Below, in pieces: positions 45,233 through 54,312 of a DNA stretch of 64,000 nt. The translations under genes and the position numbers were made by a program. Below the pieces are notes generated by a model. The model had not been told where the DNA came from. It saw only the letters and a program-made list of their open reading frames with translations, and searched no databases. Numbering within the stretch: position 1 is the stretch's first letter; every line of letters begins with the position of its first letter. The DNA comes from Aminiphilus circumscriptus DSM 16581. GTDB lineage: Bacteria > Synergistota > Synergistia > Synergistales > Aminiphilaceae. The stretch is from the NCBI RefSeq assembly GCF_000526375.1, contig NZ_JAFY01000007.1, positions 496,001 through 560,000 of the forward strand, written 5' to 3'.

Positions 45233-45262
45233 TTGACGCACGGTTCTTGCGGGGACTACAAT
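45233..45262 (+). promoter_or_regulatory. Promoter upstream of the membrane protein/sfsA unit
   Basis: TTGACG (45233-45238) and TACAAT (45257-45262) with an 18-bp spacer. The predicted start near 45269 gives a 250-nt leader before GTG 45521. Confidence 0.6.
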
Positions 45263-45520
45263 CGTTACGAAAAGAACGGGGTATGATCAACATATGAGCA
45301 GCACTACGCACGTCCTCGGAACGTGTCGGGCGGCGGCAAGGTACAGTGCATCAGGGGGCAATTTCGCCGCCCTGGAAATGTCGCTGGCGCGGACAAAACG
45401 CATCCAGCCGGATCTTTCCGGTTTCGCGGACGAATTGTCTCCGGGGGCCGTAGGTCTACGGCATGGCGGCTTTATCCGGACAGAAATCCCTGTCCGTTCC
45501 GGCGGAAGGAGCGCGACGCA

Positions 45521-45817
45521 GTGGCATCTCTCTCGGAAACTTCCCGATATCTCCGCGGGGTGGGGAACGCCCTGGCGATTTTCCTCATCCTGCTGCTCGC
45601 CCTCGTGGTGAGCATCTTCGGCCTGGTGAACACTCTGGTCATGTACCTGTTCGTTCTCCTCGCCGTGCCGAGTCTCTCTCTGGAGGCCAAGTGCGCCGAC
45701 TGGGCGAAGATCGCTCCGTGGCCGCTGAACGTCCTTTCCCGGGTGCTCTCCAGGGCGCTTCTCTGGTTCATGGGTATTCTCTTCGGCCTGGTCATGCTGC
45801 TCAACCTCATCTTTTGA
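45521..45817 (+). CDS. Small two-helix membrane protein, unknown function
   Basis: 98 residues. A hydrophobic segment near residues 15-45 (ALAIFLILLLALVVSIFGLVNTLVMYLFVLLAV) could be one long or two short helices; another is at 78-98. The middle loop WAKIAPWPLNVL is polar. No family recognised. GTG 45521 is preceded by GGAAGGAG at 9 nt, and the next gene starts 14 bp after the stop, so it is likely translated with sfsA. Confidence 0.6.
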   Translation: MASLSETSRYLRGVGNALAIFLILLLALVVSIFGLVNTLVMYLFVLLAVPSLSLEAKCADWAKIAPWPLNVLSRVLSRALLWFMGILFGLVMLLNLIF

Positions 45818-45831
45818 AGAGGCGCCGGAAC

Positions 45832-47109
45832 ATGCCTGACTTCATGGGGAAGTTTCCCGGGAATGTTCCCTTCCGGGAGGAACGGTTCCGCAGGTTCCGC
45901 GACGACGGCGCGGAACCTTTTCTCCTTGTGTCACAGGGGCACGGTGTGGAGGGAGCTTTTCTCCGGCGGCACAATCGTTTCGAGGTGGAGTGTCTTGTGG
46001 AAGGACTTCCCCTGCGGGCTCACCTGCCGAATCCGGGAAAACTCCGCGAGCTTCTCCTTCCCGGGGCACCGCTTCTCTTGGCTCCGCGCCAGGGGGGTAA
46101 GTTGGCCTGTCGCGTTCTAGCCGTGGCTAGGGGAGAGAGCTGGGTCATGGTGGACACCATCCGCACCAACGCCCTGGCGGCGTATCTTCTGCGGAACAAC
46201 CTCGTTCCCGGCCTGGAAGGGGCGGAGGTGCTCCAGGCGGAGTATTCCCTCGGAAACAGTCGCTTCGATTTTCTTCTGCGCAAGGACGGGGTACCCTTTC
46301 TTCTGGAGGTCAAGTCCTGCACCCTGTTTCACCGGGAACTCGCCATGTTTCCGGACGCGGAGACCGCCCGGGGGCGAAAACATGTGGAGGAACTCACGGA
46401 ACTCACCCGGGAGGGATACCGCTGCGGCGTTCTTTTCGTCGTTCAGTCCGGGGACGTGCGCTTCTTTCTGCCGGACTACCACACGGACTACGCCTTTTCC
46501 AAGGCGCTTCTGGAGGCGCGGCACGCCCTCGACATCACGGCGGTCGGAGTGGACTGGCGGGAGCGCGGGGGCATTCCCGCCCTCGACCGGGATGGTCCCG
46601 TGCGGCAGCTCGCCATTCCCTGGGATGTCGCCGAGGCGGAGTGCCGGGACGGCGGGGCCTACCTCCTGGTGCTGCACCTTCCCGAGGCGCGGGAGATCGA
46701 GACGGGCCGACTCGGCGCGCTGCTCTTCCGGGAAGGATATTACGTGTACGTCGGCTCCGCGGTGCGGCACCTTGCGGCGCGGACGGCGCGGCACCGTCGG
46801 CGCCGCAAGACGCTGCACTGGCACATCGACTGGCTTCGGGAACATGCGGCGTTCGTCGCGGCGCTTCCCGTCCGTACCGGGGAGGACCTGGAGTGCGCTC
46901 TGGCGGAGGCGTTGGCTCCGCTCGCGGCGTGGCGCGTTCCCGGTTTCGGGTCGTCGGACTGCGCTTGCCCGAGCCATCTCTTCGGGTGGACGGAAAATCC
47001 CCTGCTGCAACGAGACTTCGTGGAGACGCTCCTGGACTTCCGCATGGGACGCGTTTCCGCATGGATCGAGGCGTCCGCCGATGCGACGGGCGCGGCGCGC
47101 TTTTTCTAG
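45832..47109 (+). CDS. sfsA: SfsA nuclease fused to a GIY-YIG-like DUF123 domain
   Basis: 425 residues. Residues 1-235 are SfsA: RFEVECLVEGLPLRAHLPNPGKLRELL near 45-72, the YSLGNSRFDFLL and FLLEVKSCTL nuclease-like core near 137-165, and the SGDVRFFLPDYHTDYAFSKAL end. Residues 245-390 are a DUF123 domain (GAYLLVLHLPEAREIETGRLG, YYVYVGSAVRHLAARTARHRR, LHWHIDWLREHA), a GIY-YIG-related fold often tied to endonuclease III. SfsA binds or cuts nucleic acid. The fusion suggests a DNA or RNA processing role; it is seen in some other bacteria and archaea. Confidence 0.8.
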   Translation: MPDFMGKFPGNVPFREERFRRFRDDGAEPFLLVSQGHGVEGAFLRRHNRFEVECLVEGLPLRAHLPNPGKLRELLLPGAPLLLAPRQGGKLACRVLAVARGESWVMVDTIRTNALAAYLLRNNLVPGLEGAEVLQAEYSLGNSRFDFLLRKDGVPFLLEVKSCTLFHRELAMFPDAETARGRKHVEELTELTREGYRCGVLFVVQSGDVRFFLPDYHTDYAFSKALLEARHALDITAVGVDWRERGGIPALDRDGPVRQLAIPWDVAEAECRDGGAYLLVLHLPEAREIETGRLGALLFREGYYVYVGSAVRHLAARTARHRRRRKTLHWHIDWLREHAAFVAALPVRTGEDLECALAEALAPLAAWRVPGFGSSDCACPSHLFGWTENPLLQRDFVETLLDFRMGRVSAWIEASADATGAARFF

Positions 47110-47256
47110 AAGGAGCGAACGGCGCGGCGTTCCCCCGCGGGGGGCAGTGCCTTCGGCGGTGCCGGGTGTTCGGGAATGCATGGGATGCGTTGGGGAAAAG
47201 TTTGCGACAAGCCTGAAAAAATGTGGGATAAAGGACTCCGGGAAGGGGGGTCCGGA

Positions 47257-47952
47257 ATGCACCGCGACGAAGCCGGGTGGCAAAAGGCCGCGGACCTCAT
47301 GGTCCGGAGGCAGATAGAGGCACGGGGTATCGCGGATCCGCGGGTGTGCGCCGCCATGCGTTCCGTGCCGCGGCATGTTTTCGTGCCCGAGGCTGTCGCC
47401 GGAGCCGCCTATGAGGACCGGCCGCTTTCCATCGGGTACGGGCAGACCATCTCCCAGCCCTACATGGTGGCCCGGGTCACGGAACTTCTTTGCCTTCCCG
47501 AGGGAGGCAATGTGCTCGAAGTCGGTGCCGGGTCGGGCTACCAAACGGCGGTGCTCGCCGCCATGGGCATGCGGGTGATCGGTCTTGAACGCATCGAAGC
47601 CCTGGCCCTTGTGGCGCGAAAGCGGCTCGATTCCCTGGGGCTCGCCGGAGAGATCCGCACAGCGGATGGACGCTTCGGATGGGCGCCCGGCGCGCCCTAC
47701 GACGGCATCGTCGTCTCCGCCGCGGCGGAGGAGGTGGAACCTGCCTGGATGGAACAGCTTTCCGGGACAGGGGTTCTCGTCGTCCCCCTCGCCGGGCCGT
47801 TCTTCGGCGAGCGCCTCCTGGTGCGGCGAAAAAGCGGAAATCTCCACGAGGACGAGTGGTACGATTTCTGCCGCTACGTTCCCCTGCTGGAGGGAGTGGA
47901 GCCGGAGGATCCGGAAGCGTCGGCCTCGAAAGCGCCGGAGGATCCGAAATGA
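47257..47952 (+). CDS. pcm: Protein-L-isoaspartate O-methyltransferase
   Basis: 231 residues. It methylates damaged isoaspartyl residues with S-adenosylmethionine so that they can revert. Motifs: MVRRQIEARGI near 17, VPRHVFVPE near 40, the substrate loop YGQTISQPYMVA near 65, the SAM loop VLEVGAGSGYQTAVLA near 89, and VPLAGPFFGERLL near 180. ATG 47257 follows GGAAGGGGGG. It is 22 bp upstream of the HDOD gene and may share its transcript. Confidence 0.9.
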   Translation: MHRDEAGWQKAADLMVRRQIEARGIADPRVCAAMRSVPRHVFVPEAVAGAAYEDRPLSIGYGQTISQPYMVARVTELLCLPEGGNVLEVGAGSGYQTAVLAAMGMRVIGLERIEALALVARKRLDSLGLAGEIRTADGRFGWAPGAPYDGIVVSAAAEEVEPAWMEQLSGTGVLVVPLAGPFFGERLLVRRKSGNLHEDEWYDFCRYVPLLEGVEPEDPEASASKAPEDPK

Positions 47953-47974
47953 AAGCCCCCATGGAAGGGCGGCG

Positions 47975-49249
47975 GTGTCCGTGGCGCTGATCACCGTCAA
48001 CGCCCTTGCGGAGGGCATGGTCCTCGCGAACGATCTCCACGCGCCGAACGGGCGGATGATTCTCGCCAGGGGCGCCGTGGTGAGGAGTGCCCATGTCCGC
48101 ATGCTCAAGGTCTGGGGCGTGTCGGAGGTGGATGTGGAGAAGGGCGGGGAGGAAATCACCCTTCCGGAGGAGTTCGCCCTGAACGAGGAGGAACTGCGCC
48201 GCCGGAGCGACGAGATCGTTGACAGTTACTTTCCCCCCGCGGCCTACGGGGACGACTGCATGCGGGAGCTGCGGCGGCTCTGCGTACTCCGAACGGCCCG
48301 CAAGCTGAAGGAAGGCATCTCCCTCCCGGAGCTTCCGGAGCGGGGTGACCGTCCTCCCCAGATGCCCCTGCGGGATGGGCTTCCCCTGGAGCCCATCTCT
48401 CCCTACACGCTGGTCCGGAACGAGGTCCGGCTCGTCTCCTATCCCGATATCTACTTCAAGATCAAGGAAGTGCTGGAGTCGCCGGTCAGCTCCGCCGCGC
48501 ACATCGGCGAGGTGGTGAGCAAGGACCCCAGCCTTTCCGCCCGGCTTCTCCGCCTGGTGAACAGCTCCTTCTACGGTTTTCCCACACCCATCGAATCCAT
48601 TCCGAGGGCCATCGCCATCATCGGCGTGAACGAACTCACCACCCTCGCCCTGGCGGTGTCCACCATCAACTTCTTCCGCCATGTCCCCGAGAGGTACGTG
48701 GACATGCGCTCCTTCTGGGAGCACTCTCTCGCCTGCGGCGTCTTCTCGCGCATCCTCGCCTACGCCAAACGCAAGCCCTCGGAGGAGCGCTACTTCCTTG
48801 CGGGGCTTCTTCACGACATCGGCAGGCTGGTGCTCTACCGCAAGATGCCAGAGCTCATGACCTTTGCGCTCCGGCTCGCCGTCTACGCCCGCATCCCTCT
48901 CTTCCGCATCGAGAAACGTCTCTTCGGCTTCGACCACGCCCACCTGGGTCAGCTTCTGCTTCGGGAGTGGCGTATTCCCGAGACCATCGGACATCTGGTG
49001 GGCGGCCATCACGATCCCTTCGCCTGCGAGCATCCCGAGGACGCGGCGGTGATTCACGCGGCGGATGTGTTCGCCCTGGCCCTCCGCATGGGGACGAGCG
49101 GCTCCTGGTTCGTTCCCATGCTGGAGAAAGAGGCCTGGAAGACCCTGGAACTCTCCCCGGCGTCCCTCGAATCCCTTCTCGTCCAGGGCGAACGGCAGAT
49201 GCAGGAGACGATGAACATCTTCTTCCCCCAGCGCGAGGCGGGGGCGTAA
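47975..49249 (+). CDS. HDOD domain signalling protein
   Basis: About 424 residues. The C-terminal 250 form an HDOD domain: [61 protein letters not shown], then [15 protein letters not shown] with an HD pair. HDOD proteins are non-enzymatic or poorly understood relatives of HD-GYP that act in signalling and motility. The first 120 residues share the N-terminal module seen in the HD-GYP protein at 460-1608 ([27 protein letters not shown] versus FRYPEAVLVNDIVSPEDGILIVSRGRPL), so the two probably take related inputs. GTG 47975 or 47981 is the start. Confidence 0.75.
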   Translation: MSVALITVNALAEGMVLANDLHAPNGRMILARGAVVRSAHVRMLKVWGVSEVDVEKGGEEITLPEEFALNEEELRRRSDEIVDSYFPPAAYGDDCMRELRRLCVLRTARKLKEGISLPELPERGDRPPQMPLRDGLPLEPISPYTLVRNEVRLVSYPDIYFKIKEVLESPVSSAAHIGEVVSKDPSLSARLLRLVNSSFYGFPTPIESIPRAIAIIGVNELTTLALAVSTINFFRHVPERYVDMRSFWEHSLACGVFSRILAYAKRKPSEERYFLAGLLHDIGRLVLYRKMPELMTFALRLAVYARIPLFRIEKRLFGFDHAHLGQLLLREWRIPETIGHLVGGHHDPFACEHPEDAAVIHAADVFALALRMGTSGSWFVPMLEKEAWKTLELSPASLESLLVQGERQMQETMNIFFPQREAGA

Positions 49250-49259
49250 GGAGCGGATC

Positions 49260-51596
49260 ATGACGGACGACACGGTTCGGGATTCGCCGGAAGAGACGAT
49301 CCGGGAGCTTCGGGAACAGCTTCGCCGCGTTTCGGAACAGGCGGCGTCCCTGGAGGAGCAGGTGCGCTCCCTCCAACAGGAGCGCCGCACCACCCTGCGT
49401 ATTCTCGACGCGGCCCTTAGCTCCGGCGGCCCGCTGCTGCCGGTGGACAAGGCCCTGGACCCGGCGGCGGTGCTGCACGAGGCGTCCCAGAAAGTGCGCT
49501 CCTTCGTCCGCCTCGACGCGGTCTCTTTTCACCTCGTCAGCAGCGACGGTCTCGACATGACCTGCACCTACTGCGATCCCGGCGATACCTTGCCGTTTCT
49601 CGAAAGGGAACTGCAGCTCCTCATCGACGACGGCACCGTGGCGTGGTCCATCGACCGCAACAAGCCCGTCATCGTCACCTCCTCCGAAGGCGAGCAGCCG
49701 CTTCTGCTCCACACCATGATGACCCCCAACCATCGGACCGTGGGGCTTCTCTTCGGCGTTCTCGGCGAGGACCCCGCGGGCATTCCCGACATCGCCCGGG
49801 CCTTTCTGACGGTGGTGTGCAACGCCACGGCGAGTCAGCTCCAGGACGCGGAACTCTACGGCCTTGCGGAGAGTCTGAACCGTACCAAGGATCTCTTTCT
49901 CGCGAACATGAGCCACGAGATCCGCACGCCGCTGAACGGCATCCTCGGTATGGCGGAGCTGCTGGACGACACGCTCCTCGATACGGAGCAGCGCGCCATG
50001 GTCGAGACCGTCCGCGGTGAGGCCATCTCTCTGTTGGGACTTCTCAACGACCTGCTGGACATCTCCAAGATCGAGGCGGGGCGGATGGAGCTGGAGGAGG
50101 CCCCCTTCGATTTTCGGGGCTTCCTCCGTGAGCTGGTGCGGAGTACCGCCTCCCTGGCGAAGGCCAAGGGGCTCGCGTTTCGCGTCCTCGCCGACCCCTT
50201 CCTTCCCGAGCGTCTTCTGGGAGACCGCCTGCGCCTTGCTCAGGTGCTGCGGAATCTTCTCGGCAACGCCCTCAAGTTCACCGAGCGTGGGGAAATTGCC
50301 CTGGAGGTGTCACTCGAAAGCCCCGCCGCCGTACCGGGAGGAAACGGCCATAGCTCCCGTCTCGATTTCGCGGTGCGGGACACGGGCATCGGCATCTCCG
50401 AGGAAAACCGGAAACATCTTTTCGAGGCCTTCGTTCAGGCGGATGCCTCCACGGCGCGCAGGTACGGCGGTACGGGACTCGGGCTCGCCATCTCCCGGAA
50501 GCTCGTGGAGCTCATGGGAGGCGAGATTCGCGTGGAGAGCCGCGTCGGACAAGGGTCGGTGTTCAGCGTTTCCCTGCCTCTCCGGGTTCCCGGCCCGTCC
50601 TCCGCGCTCCCGCCGGAGCGGAAAGGCGAAACGGCGTCGGAAAGAGAAGAGGCGGAGGCCTGGGCTGCGAGTGTTCCCCCTCTTTTTCACGGGGAAGGGC
50701 GGCTCCTTCTCGTGGTGGACGACAACGCCACCAATCGAGTGGTGCTCCAGGGGCTGCTCCGGAAACTGGGGTGTGGAAGCGTCGCCGCGGAGGACGGGCC
50801 GGGGGCGCTCCGGGCGCTGTCGGAGAAAGCGTTCGACGCGGTGCTCCTGGACATGCGCATGCCCGGCATGGACGGAACAGAGGTGGTGCGCCGCCTGCGC
50901 GATCCCGCCTCGCCGGCTCATCTGCGGCGCCTTCCCGTCATCGCCGTCACGGCCCAGGCCATGAAAGGGGACCGGGAGCGCCATCTGGCGCTGGGCATCG
51001 ACGACTACCTCGTCAAGCCCGTCTCTTCCAGGGAACTGGGGGAGTCGCTCCGCCGGGTGTTCGCCCGGGAGCTCCTTTTTGGAGGTGACGGGACTGTGCC
51101 CCGGAGGAGCACGACGAGCGGAGAAGGGCTTTCGGTGCACTCGGGCGACGCCGGCGTGGATTTGCTGCAGGGCACGGATGCCGTGGAAAATGCCCCGGAC
51201 TCGGAGCGTTTCGATCCGGAGATCCTGCTCGCCCGGGTGGAGGGGGACGGCGTTCTTGCGGAGCAGGTGATCCGGGTGTTTCTCGGGGATGCGGCCCGCT
51301 TCCGGATCGCCCTCGGCGAAGCCGCGGCATCGGGGGAGCCGGCGGTCCTGCATGCCCTCGTCCATGCCATTCGCGGCTCGGCGGCGAACGTCGCCGCCGG
51401 GAGAGTGGAGCGCCTTTCGGCACGGATCGAAGAAACGCATTTTTTGAAGAAACAGGACTTCAGGGAGAGCGCGATACGGCAACTCGGGGAGGAACTCGAC
51501 CGCGCTGCCGAGGCCATGCGGCGGTTTCTGGACAGGATGTCCGACCAGGGGTGGAGACAGGAACAAGAAGAAGGGCACGAAAGGAGGAAGCCGTGA
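49260..51596 (+). CDS. Hybrid sensor kinase with receiver and Hpt domains
   Basis: 778 residues, apparently soluble. A coiled coil (about 10-45) and a GAF-like sensor (about 55-200) resemble those of the kinase at 8986. Then HisKA with His219 in [10 protein letters not shown], HATPase_c (about 325-445, [10 protein letters not shown]), one receiver with Asp531 (LLDMRMPG), and a C-terminal Hpt with His702 in [12 protein letters not shown]. It can therefore run a full internal His-Asp-His relay and hand phosphate to a separate regulator; the PleD-like protein encoded next is the obvious candidate. Ten bp downstream of the HDOD gene; overlaps the next gene by GTGA. Confidence 0.9.
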   Translation: MTDDTVRDSPEETIRELREQLRRVSEQAASLEEQVRSLQQERRTTLRILDAALSSGGPLLPVDKALDPAAVLHEASQKVRSFVRLDAVSFHLVSSDGLDMTCTYCDPGDTLPFLERELQLLIDDGTVAWSIDRNKPVIVTSSEGEQPLLLHTMMTPNHRTVGLLFGVLGEDPAGIPDIARAFLTVVCNATASQLQDAELYGLAESLNRTKDLFLANMSHEIRTPLNGILGMAELLDDTLLDTEQRAMVETVRGEAISLLGLLNDLLDISKIEAGRMELEEAPFDFRGFLRELVRSTASLAKAKGLAFRVLADPFLPERLLGDRLRLAQVLRNLLGNALKFTERGEIALEVSLESPAAVPGGNGHSSRLDFAVRDTGIGISEENRKHLFEAFVQADASTARRYGGTGLGLAISRKLVELMGGEIRVESRVGQGSVFSVSLPLRVPGPSSALPPERKGETASEREEAEAWAASVPPLFHGEGRLLLVVDDNATNRVVLQGLLRKLGCGSVAAEDGPGALRALSEKAFDAVLLDMRMPGMDGTEVVRRLRDPASPAHLRRLPVIAVTAQAMKGDRERHLALGIDDYLVKPVSSRELGESLRRVFARELLFGGDGTVPRRSTTSGEGLSVHSGDAGVDLLQGTDAVENAPDSERFDPEILLARVEGDGVLAEQVIRVFLGDAARFRIALGEAAASGEPAVLHALVHAIRGSAANVAAGRVERLSARIEETHFLKKQDFRESAIRQLGEELDRAAEAMRRFLDRMSDQGWRQEQEEGHERRKP

Positions 51597-52486
51597 AAAT
51601 TCTGATCGCCGAGGATGACGCTTCCACCCGTACCATGCTGGAATGCCTGACGAAGAAATGGGGGTATGCCGTGGTGAGCACCTCCGACGGAGAGGAAGCA
51701 CTGCGTCTTCTCGAGGCCGCGGATGGTCCGAACCTCGCCCTGATGGATTGGCTCATGCCGGGCCTTGAGGGGCCGGAGATCTGCCGCCGCCTGAGGAGTT
51801 CCCGCTCCGAAAAGGACCCCTATCGCTACGTGATCCTTCTTACCGTGAAGGGGGAACAGGAACATGTGGTGCGGGGGCTTGAGGCCGGTGCGGACGACTA
51901 CGTGGTGAAACCCTTCGACCCCCAGGAGCTGAAAGTCCGCCTCGACGTGGGGCGGCGCATCGTGGAACTTCAGGAGATGCTCCGCTACAACGCCCGCCAC
52001 GATGTCCTCACGGGGCTGCTCAATCGCCGGGCCGGTCTCGAGCGCCTGGAGGAGGAGTGCGCCCGGTCGCGACGGGAGAAGACCCCCCTTTCCGTGGCCG
52101 TTCTCGACCTGGACCGCTTCAAGGAGATCAACGACACCTACGGCCATGGAGGCGGAGACGAAGTGCTCCGCGAAACCGCACAGCGCCTCCGCGGGCTGGT
52201 CCGCTCCTACGACGTGACGGCCCGCCTCGGCGGCGAGGAGTTTCTGCTCCTCTTCCCCGGAACGTCTCGGGAGGCCGCGGAGGAGATCTGCGAACGGATC
52301 CGGGGACAGTTCGAGAGCGAGGCCTTTCTGTCGGAGAAGGTGTTCGTGACGGCGAGCATCGGCGTCGCCGGTTTCGGTGGCGACGAGGACGAACGGGCGC
52401 TGCTCCGGCGAGCCGACGCGGCGCTCTACGAAGCGAAGAACGGCGGGCGCAACCTGGTCCGGAGCGCACGGTGCCGCCCGGAATGA
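51593..52486 (+). CDS. Response regulator diguanylate cyclase (receiver-GGDEF)
   Basis: 297 residues. Receiver (1-120): acidic pair in AEDD, phospho-Asp in ALMDWLMPG near 52, Lys in [14 protein letters not shown] domain (about 135-290): [22 protein letters not shown] and the active site GGEEF, preceded by RSYD, an intact RxxD product-inhibition site. It should make cyclic-di-GMP when phosphorylated. GTG 51593 overlaps the kinase stop and follows AAAGGAGGAAG, so kinase and cyclase are made together. Confidence 0.92.
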   Translation: MKILIAEDDASTRTMLECLTKKWGYAVVSTSDGEEALRLLEAADGPNLALMDWLMPGLEGPEICRRLRSSRSEKDPYRYVILLTVKGEQEHVVRGLEAGADDYVVKPFDPQELKVRLDVGRRIVELQEMLRYNARHDVLTGLLNRRAGLERLEEECARSRREKTPLSVAVLDLDRFKEINDTYGHGGGDEVLRETAQRLRGLVRSYDVTARLGGEEFLLLFPGTSREAAEEICERIRGQFESEAFLSEKVFVTASIGVAGFGGDEDERALLRRADAALYEAKNGGRNLVRSARCRPE

Positions 52487-52574
52487 CGAAACCTCCTCCG
52501 CCCTGTGTGTTCTGCCGCGCCGTTTCCTCCGCCCCGACGGGCTTTTTGCCGCTTTTGCCCGGGACCCTGGGCTC

Positions 52575-52603
52575 TTTCAAGCCAACGAGAGAAAGAGTAG
52601 AAT
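52575..52603 (+). promoter_or_regulatory. Possible promoter of the secreted-protein pair
   Basis: TTTCAA (52575-52580) and TAGAAT (52598-52603) with a 17-bp spacer, start near 52610. The -35 is poor. A short GCCC/GGGC stem followed by five T (52531-52547) just upstream may end the cyclase transcript. Confidence 0.35.
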
Positions 52604-52690
52604 GGAGCCCTTAGATGATTTAGAGCTGTACCGCGGAATGATGTCTCAAGGGAAAACGACGGACAAACAGCGAACATGGAGGTGGCGACT

Positions 52691-53044
52691 GTGAGAAAAT
52701 CATGGGGAACATCGCTCGTATCGGTGTTGTTGCTGCTCTTGCTGGCGGGAGGCGCCTTCGCGCAGGAGGATGCGGGGGGCGGATTCCTCTACGGCGACGT
52801 GACCATCGTGCCCCTGACGGGCAATATCTTCCGCTGCTCCGGAAACATCACCAGCACCACGGGAGAGTATTATCAGCACGCCTGCTTCAATCTCCATCTC
52901 TTCGACGTGAACGGCAAGACCGTGGACACCTTCATGTTCTGTCTGGATAGGTTCGAGGGCAACAGCACCAGGTCGTTCCAGATCGATTTCACGAACGTTC
53001 TCAAGAACTACTCCTATAAAATCGAGTTTCTCACGGCCAACTGA
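52691..53044 (+). CDS. Small secreted protein, FxLYD-like
   Basis: 117 residues: a clear signal peptide ending AGGAFA-QED, then a beta-rich domain with CFNLHLFDVNGKTVDTFMF and RSFQIDFTNVLKNYSYKIEFL. This resembles the FxLYD/immunoglobulin-like exported domains, but the match is by eye only. Three Cys are present in the mature part. GTG 52691 follows GGAGGT at 7 nt; an in-frame ATG at 52676 is less well placed. It precedes another secreted protein by 122 bp. Confidence 0.55.
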   Translation: MRKSWGTSLVSVLLLLLLAGGAFAQEDAGGGFLYGDVTIVPLTGNIFRCSGNITSTTGEYYQHACFNLHLFDVNGKTVDTFMFCLDRFEGNSTRSFQIDFTNVLKNYSYKIEFLTAN

Positions 53045-53166
53045 TCCGTCCCGCCTCCGGCGGAGCCACGGCGGGACCCTGCAGGCAGCGCCTTTCGTCT
53101 CCGGGAGCAAGGTGCCCTGCGGGGAGCGCCGCGACGGACGACACGAGTGAAGGAGGTTCGAAACCA

Positions 53167-53820
53167 ATGAGACGTGGAGTCATGCTCTGTCTTCTCTGCG
53201 CCCTTTTCGTGGGACTGCTGCCCCTCGTTCCCTCCGAGGCGAGACAGGCCCTTGACATCTACTTTCCCCTGGATGACCAGGACGCGGAGGACCACGGTGA
53301 TGCCCTGGTCACATCCGGCTCCGGCAGTATGACCATTCTCGTGAAACGGGCGGACTTCAACTGGTTCGAGTACTTTTCCCTTCCCAAGAACGCCAACTTC
53401 CGGAACAGCTTCACCATTTCCACCGAAGTGACCTCCGTTCAGGAAAGAGGCATCGCGGGAATCGCCCTGGGCAACGGAGAGATCGACCTGCTTTTCGCCA
53501 TTCGTCAGGAAGCCTCCACCGGCAAGGACAACGGGAGCGTGCAGATCGGCATCGCCAACCGGGACGAGGTGGATTATCTGAAGAAAAAGACCATCACCTA
53601 TCCGCAGATTCCCTTCACCCTGCGCATGGACTACAACGTGAACACCGGCGAGGTCGCGGGCTACCTGAACGACACACTCATCCTCCGGGCGGACAAAGGC
53701 GACTCGTCGCGCCTCGTCTCCATCTCCACCGTCAAGACCGCCGCGCTCTACGCGGGATCGCTTCCCCAGTACTCCAAGGCGAGCGTCACCTTCGGGGAGC
53801 TTGCCCTCCAGGCGGAGTAA
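53167..53820 (+). CDS. Secreted protein, possibly concanavalin/LamG-like
   Basis: 217 residues: signal peptide (MRRGVMLCLLCALFVGLLPLVPSEA), then an all-beta domain. FRNSFTISTEVTSVQERGIAGIALGNGEIDLLF and FTLRMDYNVNTGEVAGYLNDTLIL are the pattern of lectin/LamG-type jelly rolls (a buried first strand and a later strand written in terms of the displayed variable). No anchor at the C-terminus. Function unknown; presumably cell-surface or periplasmic. ATG 53167 follows GAAGGAGG. Confidence 0.55.
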   Translation: MRRGVMLCLLCALFVGLLPLVPSEARQALDIYFPLDDQDAEDHGDALVTSGSGSMTILVKRADFNWFEYFSLPKNANFRNSFTISTEVTSVQERGIAGIALGNGEIDLLFAIRQEASTGKDNGSVQIGIANRDEVDYLKKKTITYPQIPFTLRMDYNVNTGEVAGYLNDTLILRADKGDSSRLVSISTVKTAALYAGSLPQYSKASVTFGELALQAE

Positions 53821-53844
53821 AAGGCGACGGAGTACGTCGCTCAT

Positions 53845-53875
53845 CCGGTCCGGGCAGCGAACGTGCCCGGACCGG
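53845..53875 (+). terminator. Perfect hairpin after the secreted-protein genes
   Basis: CCGGTCCGGGCA (53845-53856) pairs perfectly with TGCCCGGACCGG (53864-53875) around a 7-nt loop, 25 bp after the stop. No U-run follows. Confidence 0.5.
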
Positions 53876-54051
53876 GGAGAAGGCTTCTGTACATAAATAC
53901 GAAAAAGAGCCTCGTGTGGGGACGGTCGGCCGGGCATCTGGTGCCGCCGGCGTACGGGACCCCGCAAGCAACGCTCTTCAATACAGCAACCGTAATCGCC
54001 GAGCCAAATCTTGTCAAGATCGACATCGATCTTTATAATTCACTCCAAGGA

Positions 54052-54117
54052 AGCTCTCAACGCTTGGACCCCCGGTGAACTCGATGCCGGCCCGGCCAAG
54101 CGAAGAGAGCTTTTTTT
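54052..54117 (+). terminator. Intrinsic terminator, no obvious gene upstream
   Basis: AGCTCTC-aa-CGCTTGG (54052-54067) pairs with CCAAGCG-aa-GAGAGCT (54096-54111), a 14-bp stem with a symmetrical internal loop, followed by TTTTTTCTT. The nearest plus-strand gene ends 230 bp earlier and already has a hairpin, so this may end an unrecognised small RNA or a lost gene. Confidence 0.6.
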
Positions 54118-54130
54118 CTTTTGTTGACCG

Positions 54131-54219
54131 CCTCCCCACACAAGTTGGAAGTAAACCGCGAGCCGTTGCCTTCTGTACTGGATTGAAAGCTTCTTCCCCA
54201 CGTGAATGGGGGGAAATCG
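54131..54219. CRISPR. Possible CRISPR relic: one clear and one degenerate repeat
   Basis: 54190-54219 has the look of a type I-E repeat: CTTCTTCCCCACGTG then AATGGGGGGAAATCG, with the CCCCAC/GTGGGG-type palindrome. A weaker match (CCTCCCCAC... ending AAACCG, 54131-54158) begins 62 bp upstream, and the intervening 31 bp would be spacer-sized. No further copies and no cas genes in the window. It may be a decayed terminal fragment or chance. Confidence 0.3.
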
Positions 54220-54244
54220 CACGAAACCAACGCGATAGACCCCC

Positions 54245-54312
54245 TGGCGCACACCATGCCCTGCCCTGGTGCACACCATACCCTACCCCTGGTGCACACC
54301 ATGCCCTACCCC
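54245..54312. repeat. Three-copy 22-23 bp tandem repeat
   Basis: Units at 54245-54266, 54267-54289 and 54290-54312 share TGG(C/T)GCACACCAT(G/A)CCCT(G/A)CCC. Noncoding. Short tandem arrays like this expand or shrink by slippage. Confidence 0.75.

Larger units (their letters stand above)
44745..45520. other. Divergent control region
   Basis: 776 bp with no recognised gene. It contains the pgm promoter (44821-44849) and a plus-strand promoter (45233-45262) for the small membrane protein/sfsA unit. The 250-nt transcribed leader of the latter holds GGGCGGCG/CGCCGCCC (45328-45335, 45365-45372) and a GGACAG/CTGTCC hairpin just before the ribosome site. Confidence 0.45.

Noticed and set aside
45294-45611. 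ORF starting near the plus-strand promoter, overlapping the small membrane protein
   Set aside because: No ribosome site, Ser/Arg/Trp-rich composition, and it runs out of frame through the better supported gene at 45521-45817.
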